DNA of 64,000 nucleotides from Closterium sp. Naga37s-1. Its lineage: Eukaryota; Streptophyta; Zygnematophyceae; Desmidiales; Closteriaceae. Location: NCBI GenBank assembly GCA_947471745.1, contig CANJKZ010000537.1, forward strand, positions 441,501 through 505,500, given 5' to 3'. Under the pieces are notes generated by a model. The model was not told the DNA's origin. It saw only the letters and a program-made list of their open reading frames with translations, and did not search any database. The translations under genes were made by a program, and so were the position numbers. This document shows, in pieces, positions 57,783 to 64,000 of this stretch (position 1 is the stretch's first letter; every line of letters begins with the position of its first letter).

Positions 57783-60700
57783 CTACCCCTTGAGTGAGTC
57801 CTTGATGATCTGGATAATCTCTCCAATGGCTTCGTCCACTGCACTATCAGCAGACACAGCAGCAGACCCAGCGGCCGCTGCAGTGGACTCAGGCACTGCT
57901 CCTGCCTCACGCTCTGCTGCCGCCTCAGGCTCAGGCTCGGGCTCTGCTGCCGCTTCAGGCTCGGGCTCGGGCTCGGGCTCTGCTGCTACCTCAGGCTCAG
58001 GCTCGAGCTCTGCTGCTGCCTCAGGCTCGGGCTCAGGCTCTGCTGCCACCTCAGGCTGGGGCTCTGCTGCTGCTTCAGGCTCAGGCTCGGGCTCTGCTGC
58101 CGCCTCAGGCTCTGGCTCGGGCTCTGCAGCCGCCTCAGGCTCGGGCTCGGGCTTTGCTGCCACCTCAGGCTCGGGCTCGGGCTCTGCTGCCACCTCAGGC
58201 TCAGGCTTGGGCTCTGCTGCTGCTTCAGGCTCAGGTTCGGGCTCTGCTGCTACCTCAGGCTCGGGCTCAGGCTCAGCTGCTACCTCAGGCTCGGGCTCGG
58301 GCTCTGCTGCCACCTCAGACTCGGGCTCGGGCTCTGCTGCCACCTCAGGCTCAGGCTCGGGCTCTGCTGCTGCTTCTGGCTCAGGTTCGGGCTCTGCTGC
58401 TGCCTCAGGCTCGGGCTCGGGCTCTGCTGCTACCTCAGGCTCAGGCTCGGGCTCTGCTGCTGCCTCAGGCTCGGGCTCGGGCTCTGCTGCCGCCTCGGGC
58501 TCGGGCTCGGGCTCTGCTGCTGCTTCAGGCTCAGGCTCGGGCTCTGCTGCCGCCTCAGGCTCGGGCTCGGGCTCTGCAGCCGGCTCAGGCTCGGGCTCGG
58601 GCTCTGCTGCCACCTCAGGCTCGGGCTCGGGCTCTGCTGCCACCTCAGGCTCGGGCTCGGGCTCTGCTGCTGCTTCAGGCTCAGGTTCGGGCTCTGCTGC
58701 TGCCTCAGGCTCGGGCTCAGGCTCAGCTGCTACCTCAGGCTCAGGCTCGGGCTTTGCTGCTGCCTCAGGCTCGGGCTCGGGCTCTGCTTCTGCCTCAGGC
58801 TCAGGCTCGGGTTCTGCTGAGACCTCAGGCTCAGGCTCGGGCTCTCCTGCCGCCTCAGGCTCGGGCACAGGCTCTGCAGCTGCCTCAGGCTCGGGCGCGG
58901 GCTCTGCTCCCACCTCAGGCTCAGGCTCGGGCTCTGCTGCCGCCTCAGGCTCGGGCTCGGGCACTGCTGCTACCTCAGGCTCAGGATCGGGCTCTGCTGC
59001 TGCCTCAGGCTCAGGCTCGGGCTCTGCTGCCACCTCAGGCTCAGGCTCGGGCTCTGCTGCCACCTCAGGCTCAGGCTCGAGCTCTCCTGCCGCCTCAAGC
59101 TCAGGCTCAGGCTCTGCTGCTGCCTCAGGCTCGGGCTCGGGCTCAGCTGCTGCTTCAGGCTCAGGCTCTGCTGCCGCCTCAGGCTCGGGCTCTGCTGCCA
59201 CCTCAAGCTCAGGCTCGGGTTCTGCTGCCACCTCAGGCTCAGGCTCGGGCTCTGCTGCTGCTTCAGGCTCGGGCTCGGCTGCCGCCTCAGGCTCGGGCTC
59301 GGGCTCTGCTGCTACCTCAGGCTCAGGCTCGGGCTTTGCTGCTGCCTCAGGCTCAGGCTCGGGCTCTGCTGCTGCCTCAGGCTCAGGCTCGGGCTCTGCT
59401 GCAACCTCAGGCTCAGGCTCGGGCTCTCCTGCCACCTCAGGCTCAAGCTCGGGCTCTGCTGCTGCTACAGGCTCAGGCTCGGCTGCCGCCTCAGGCTCGG
59501 GCTCGGGCTCTGCTGCCACCTCAGGCTCAGGCTCGGGCTCTGCTGCTGCCTCAGGCTCAGGCTCGGTCTCTGCTGCCACCTCAGGCTCGGGCTCGGGCTC
59601 TGCTGCTGCCTCAGGCTCGGGCTCGGGCTCTGCTGCCGCCTCAGGCTCGGGCTCGGGCTCTGCTGCCACCTCAGGCTCGGGCTCGGGCTCTGCTGCTGCC
59701 TCAGGCTCGGGCTCGGGCTCTGCTGCCACCTCAGGCTCGGGCTCGGGCTCTGCTGCTGCCTCAGGCTCGGGCTCGGGCTCTGCTGCCGCCTCAGGCTCGA
59801 GCTCGGGCTCTGCTGCTGCCTCAGGCTCAGGCTCGGGCTCTGCTGCCGCCTCAGGCTCGGGCTCTGCTGCCGCCTCAGGCTCGGGCTCGGGCTCTGCTGC
59901 CACCTCAGGCTCAGGCTCGGGCTCTGCTGCTGCCTCAGGCTCGGGCTCGGGCTCTGCTGCCGCCTCAGGCTCGGGCTCGGGCTCTGCGGCCACCTCAGGC
60001 TCGGGCTCGGGCTCTGCTGCTGCCTCAGGCTCGGGCTCGGTCTCTGCTGCCACCTCAGGCTCGGGCTCAGCCTCTGCTGCTGCCTCAGGCTCGGGCTCGG
60101 GCTCTGCTGCCACCCCAGGCTCGGGCTCGGGCTCTGCTGCCGCCTCAGGCTCGGGCTCGGGCTGTGCTGCCACCTCAGGCTCAGGCTCGGGCTCTGCTGC
60201 CGCCTCAGGCTCGGGATCGGGCTCTGCTGCTGCCTCAGGCTGAGGTTCGGGCTCTGCTGCTGCTTCAGGCTCGGACTCTGCTGCCGCCTCAGGCTCGGTC
60301 TCTGCTGCCGCCTCAGGCTCGGGCTCGGGCTCTGCTACCGCCTCAGGCTCGGGTGCAGATTGTGCTTCAGGCTCAGGCTCAGCCACTACTTCAGGTTCGG
60401 GTTCGGCCAAATTAGAAGGCTCGGGCGCTGGTGTCTCTTTGGGCTCGGGGTCTGCTGGCGCTTCAGGCTCAATGCCTGCCGCTCCTTCAGGTCCCGTCTC
60501 CGCTGCTGCCTCAGGACCTGTCTCAGCTGTTGCCTCAGGCTCGGGCGCTGCTGCAACCTCCGACTCAGGCTCGGGTCCAGCCACTCCCTCAGGTTCGGGC
60601 TCAACTGCAACTTCAGGTTCAGGTACGGGCTCAGCCACTGCCTCAGCTTCAGGCTCGGCCACTGCGTCAGGTTCGAACTCAGCTGCAACTTCAGGCTCAG

Positions 60701-62687
60701 GTTCGAACCCAGTAGCTTCTTCAGGCTCGGGCTCGGCTGCTGCTTCAGGCTCGGCCTCCGGCTCGGGCTCAACTGCAGCTTCAGGCTCAAGCTCGGGATC
60801 AGCCATTGTTTCAGTCTCGGGCTGACCTGCTGCTTCAGGCTCGGACTCAGCTGCTTCAGGCTCGGGCTCAGCTGCTTCAGGCTGGGGCTCAGCAGCTTCG
60901 GACTCAGGCTCAATTGCAGCTTCAGGCTCAAGGTCGGGCTCAGCCATTGACTCAGGCTCGAGCTCAGCCGCTTCTTCAGACCCGGGTTCTGCTGCTGCCT
61001 CAGGCTCGAGCTTGGCCTCTGCTTCAGGCTCGGGCTCAGACACCGCTTCAGGCTTAGGTTCCAGCTCCGCTGCTGCTTCAGGCTCGGACTCGGCTGCTGC
61101 TGCAGGTTCGGGCTCAGCCGCTGTGGCAGTGTTGGGCTCTTCCGCCGCTGCAGGCTCGGGATCAGCTGTTGCTTCAGCCTCGGGCTCGGCTGCTGCCTCA
61201 GGCTCGGGCTCAGCGGCTTCAGGCTTGGGCTCAACTTCAGCTTCAAGCTCAGGCTCCACCTCAGCCACTTCCTCAGGCTCCGGCTCAGCTGCTCCTTCAG
61301 CCCCGGACTCAGCTGCTGATTCAGGAGCAGGTTCGGCCTCTGCTTCGGGCTCAGGCTCAGCCATTGCCTCAGGCTCGGCGGGCTCAGCTGCTGCTTCAGG
61401 CTCGGGCTCAGCTGCTGCTTCAGCTTCAGGTTCGGCCTCTGCTTCAGGTTCGGGCTCAGCCATTGCCTCAGGTTCGGCGGGCTCACCACCTGCTTCAGGC
61501 TCGGGCTCGGCTGCTTCTTCAGGCCCGGGCTCGGCTGCCGCTTCAGGCTCAGGCTCGGCTTCTGCTTCAGGCTCGGGCTCGGCTGCTGCCGCAGGTTCGG
61601 GCTCAGCCCCCGCCTCAGGCTCTGGGTCAGCTGCTGGTTCAGGCTCGAACTCACCGGCAGGCTCAGTCTCGGGCTCAGCTGCTGCCTCAGGCTCAGGCTC
61701 GGGATCAGCTACTGCATCCGGTTCGAGCTCGGCCGTTCCCTCAGGCTCGGGCTCAGCTACTGCCTCATATTCCGCCTCGGGCTGTGTCTCGATGCCCCCG
61801 TCAACGTCTCCCGACGGCGTCACGTCATCGTCCACACCGAGATCCAAGCCTGAAGCTGACTGGATCGCCGACGCTGCGCTGCCATCAGCAGCGGCCTGTG
61901 CTCCGCTTCCCGCGGCGCTGGATACGGCGTCGATAGTAGCGGCGTCGGCGCCAGCAGCAGCCGATCCAGAAGAAACCGCGTCCACCAATGCGCCCACACC
62001 AGCACCAGCGACCGCAGCCGCCTCGATCACAGGAAGGCTATCCTGCTCGCCCGCCTCGCTGCCCTCGGTGGTTGTCTCAACAGAAGGCGCGCTAGGCCCC
62101 TCCTCGAGCTTATCCGACGACTTCTCCGAGAGCTGCTCCTCGCGCAGCGCGCGGATTTTTTCCAGGACGGCCTGGCGTCCGCGCAGACGGCGGTCGCTGG
62201 CCATCGCGGCGGCCGACGCGAAGAGACCGGACGTGGCGCCGACGAAGATGGACGCGCCAGTGACGAGCGCGCGGCGGGTGATGAACCACGGAACGGATGG
62301 GACCGCTGGGAATGCATGATTCTGCGGGATGGGAGCGCACGGTGGAAAAGACGGGTGAGCCCATTGGCGTTACGACACGTGGAAATGCACCCGGTTCATT
62401 TACACATCATACACGGTGGTAACATTTGCGACGTATGTTAGTCAGTATGTGTAGTCATGCCACTCTTTTGAAGCCGCACAAGAAACGTGATGAATAAAAG
62501 GACTAACCTCTTTCTTGCTGGGAACAATGTCTTTGGAGTCCTTCGGCGCCTCGGAGGATGCGAAAAGGCGTAGCCTGGTGCCGATGGGGCGCTTGGCTTG
62601 AATCAGGCTGCGAGGAGGCGTTGGCACAAGCGGGGAGGCTCGCAGGCCCGTCCACTGCGACACCGACGCTTTCTGAGCCGACGCCAT
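57783..62687 (-). CDS. Giant Pro/Glu-rich repeat protein with plastid transit and twin-arginine-type signal, 2 exons (1572 aa)
   Basis: Exon 1 (62687-62508) encodes [20 protein letters not shown] and a Ser/Pro/Arg-rich transit-like region. Exon 2 (62321-57783) joins in phase. It begins [14 protein letters not shown], then [20 protein letters not shown] ending AAA (R76-R77, AAA at 97-99), which is a twin-arginine-type thylakoid signal or a membrane anchor. A basic helix ([20 protein letters not shown]) and an acidic Ala-rich linker follow. Then come about 1270 residues of [19 protein letters not shown]-type repeats, imperfect first and near-perfect 10-residue units later. The C-terminus is unique: [18 protein letters not shown], an amphipathic helix. 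No enzyme domain is visible. Pro/Glu repeats form stiff, highly charged spacers, so a lumenal or thylakoid-tethered spacer or adhesion role is plausible but unproven. Family not recognised. Confidence 0.72.
57900..61760. repeat. Coding minisatellite, mostly 30-bp units, of the Pro/Glu-rich gene
   Basis: The 30-base units encode ten residues of the form AAEPEPEPE with A or V. Copies near the 3' end of the gene (57900-60240) are regular and nearly identical. Those near the 5' end (60240-61760) are shorter and degenerate, suggesting directional homogenisation. The opposite strand is open as Ser/Gly/Ala repeats, which is a by-product. Confidence 0.92.
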
Positions 62688-63737
62688 GCAGGAAAATCGG
62701 TAGGCTAGCGCAGATATGCTTGTGGAATGCTGCGAGTCGTGCGGAGGTGACGGCTGGGGGTCTTGGGCAGCAGTGAGCCGTTTTCTTCACTTCAGTCTGG
62801 CCTCAGACTTGAAATGCAGGTCGCGGGAAATACTTGGTCAGGCAGGAAAGACCTGCATTGCTTGTCAACGCATGCAGCCACGAGCAATAGGACCAGGTAG
62901 TGGTAAGTAACCACAGATGAAGAGTCGGAGGAGAGCGCGAAACATGCTTAGCTCAGAATAAGCGCTTATTCTTGATGAGGTGGGTTGTGGCTGTGGGGTG
63001 GGGTGGGGTGTAGTGGGAAATGACAGGTGGGGGGTGGGCCTGATTGTGTGGCGCGGCTTGGGCAGTGTTCCTCCCCACTGCCGGACCACTTCAGTTTCTG
63101 GCGGGTCGCGGGAAGGCACTTGCGCCACGACATTTAACGGTTCAGATTATCTCACAGCGTCGTGCGTTTCGATCGATGGTTCCTCATCAAGGCAGGTCTC
63201 ACGATGGTCGACTTGTCGTACAGTACCGAAGCAGCACCTCACACATGCTGGCGATTTGTGGGCCGTGCGATAATGCATTCGAGGCGTGAACAGTGGTTTG
63301 GCTTGGGTGTTTTGGCGGGAACTTTGATCTGCGATGTGACGTGATTCGTGATCAACCTTCGCGCAATTGGGCTCTCCAGTGGTTGGTTCACGACCGACTG
63401 TTCGCTATTGTTCAGTCCACATTCGCCGTCGATTCTTCGATACGTGGCGCATAGCGAATCCATCGTGATGTCAGTCAAATGATTGTGATGTCAACGGGTA
63501 AGGTTGCGTTGCGTGTTGTGATGGCAAACAGCGCCATACATAAGATAACGCCAGTTTATGTTATGACAGCCATATTTCTGAATTTGTCCTCCCGATTCTC
63601 ATATGTTTATTTTGCTAATTGAACCGAGTGTTGTTGATCTGTCCTCGATAGTGCATTTGGTTGGTTTGATGTGCACAGACATTTCGCAGCGCATAAAGCC
63701 AAAACCAAGCTTGAGAGTGCAAAATACTTGGTCCACG
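62688..63737. other. Intergenic region upstream of the Pro/Glu-rich gene
   Basis: Presumed promoter of the leftward gene near 62690-62950. No tRNA, repeat array or supported coding frame. AT content rises after about 63300. Confidence 0.5.
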
Positions 63738-63920
63738 ATGGGCTTCCGTGTTTTTGCTCTTGTTGCTCTTGCTCTGCTCTTGATTAGCATCTCCCACTAC
63801 CTAAAGCCCGTACTAGCAAGGTCTGCAGGGTGGACTTATGCACCCGAAAGAAGCGTTGAGGCAAGAAGAACCTTAATTCAACTTCTGTCTGGCCTCTCAC
63901 AAACTTATTCTTACACCTGA
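63738..63920 (+). CDS. Possible small secreted or membrane protein, or first exon of a gene
   Basis: The ATG at 63738 starts MGFRVFALVALALLLISISH, a clear hydrophobic signal-peptide-like segment. Forty polar residues with RSVEARRTLIQLLSGLSQ follow, then a stop. At 60 residues near the window edge it could be a short peptide, a first exon or chance. No family recognised. Confidence 0.27.
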   Translation: MGFRVFALVALALLLISISHYLKPVLARSAGWTYAPERSVEARRTLIQLLSGLSQTYSYT

Positions 63921-64000
63921 TATGCAGATTGACCGCAGAGCTGCTAATGCTAATAAATACTACTCACAGCAACCGCAAGAAGGGATGCCATGCGTCCCAT

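Noticed and set aside
57790-60243. 817-residue plus-strand Ser/Gly/Ala frame
   Set aside because: Antisense shadow of the Pro/Glu repeats. It lacks unique ends, while the minus strand has targeting signals and a phased intron.

Overview
The window reads as nuclear DNA of a streptophyte: a charophyte alga or an early-diverging land plant, most likely a Zygnematophyceae-type alga. This is inferred from the gene set: a B-type plant CDK, a plastid-targeted MurC (peptidoglycan ligase kept in the plastids of charophytes and early land plants), a trichome-birefringence-like (TBL) O-acetyltransferase, an XTH-like GH16 protein, a plant mTERF and an OCT-type carrier. Genes have many short exons with GT..AG introns, are GC-rich, and are crowded by tandem repeats. 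No species can be assigned from sequence alone.

Layout. 1-6440: 3' part of a Ty1/copia LTR retrotransposon with one long open Gag-Pol frame and a probable 3' LTR. 7399-8876 (+): CDKB-like kinase, 8 exons, with a 2-base deficit just before WYRAPE. 9343-14859 (-): gene joining an N-terminal UBZ4-type zinc finger to a histidine-phosphatase domain, with very large repeats in exon 1 and the introns. 15592-19480 (+): EEF1AKMT4/METTL13-like methyltransferase, 7 exons. 19691-22181 (+): LDAH-like alpha/beta hydrolase, 4 exons. 22896-24192 (-): small plastid-type protein, 2 exons. 25027-26562 (-): mTERF, 1 exon. 27878-29736 (+): unrecognised protein, 4 exons. 30522-34601 (+): OCT-like transporter, 3 exons. 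35423-39696 (-): secreted or anchored protein with two GH16 domains, the first lacking the catalytic residues. 40743-52829 (-): MurC, 14 exons, including a 4.5-kb 11-bp satellite in one intron. 53606-57366 (+): TBL protein, 5 exons. 57783-62687 (-): 1572-residue Pro/Glu-rich protein with plastid transit and twin-arginine-type signals. 63738-63920 (+): possible small secreted ORF.

The models were joined by hand from homology, GT/AG sites and exon phase. EEF1AKMT4-like, LDAH-like, GH16, MurC, OCT, small plastid protein and Pro/Glu protein join in frame with no leftover bases. The phosphatase has two unresolved exon ends and TBL one less certain micro-exon. Cell-wall and plastid functions recur (MurC, GH16, TBL, mTERF, Pro/Glu protein), but eukaryotic neighbours need not work together and no operon-like logic is claimed.

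The most striking structural feature is that minisatellites of unrelated unit lengths begin within about 0-35 bases of 5' splice sites in many introns, sometimes including the splice site or exon end in the repeated unit. The most novel gene candidates are the UBZ4-histidine phosphatase fusion and the tandem GH16 protein with a pseudo-catalytic first domain.
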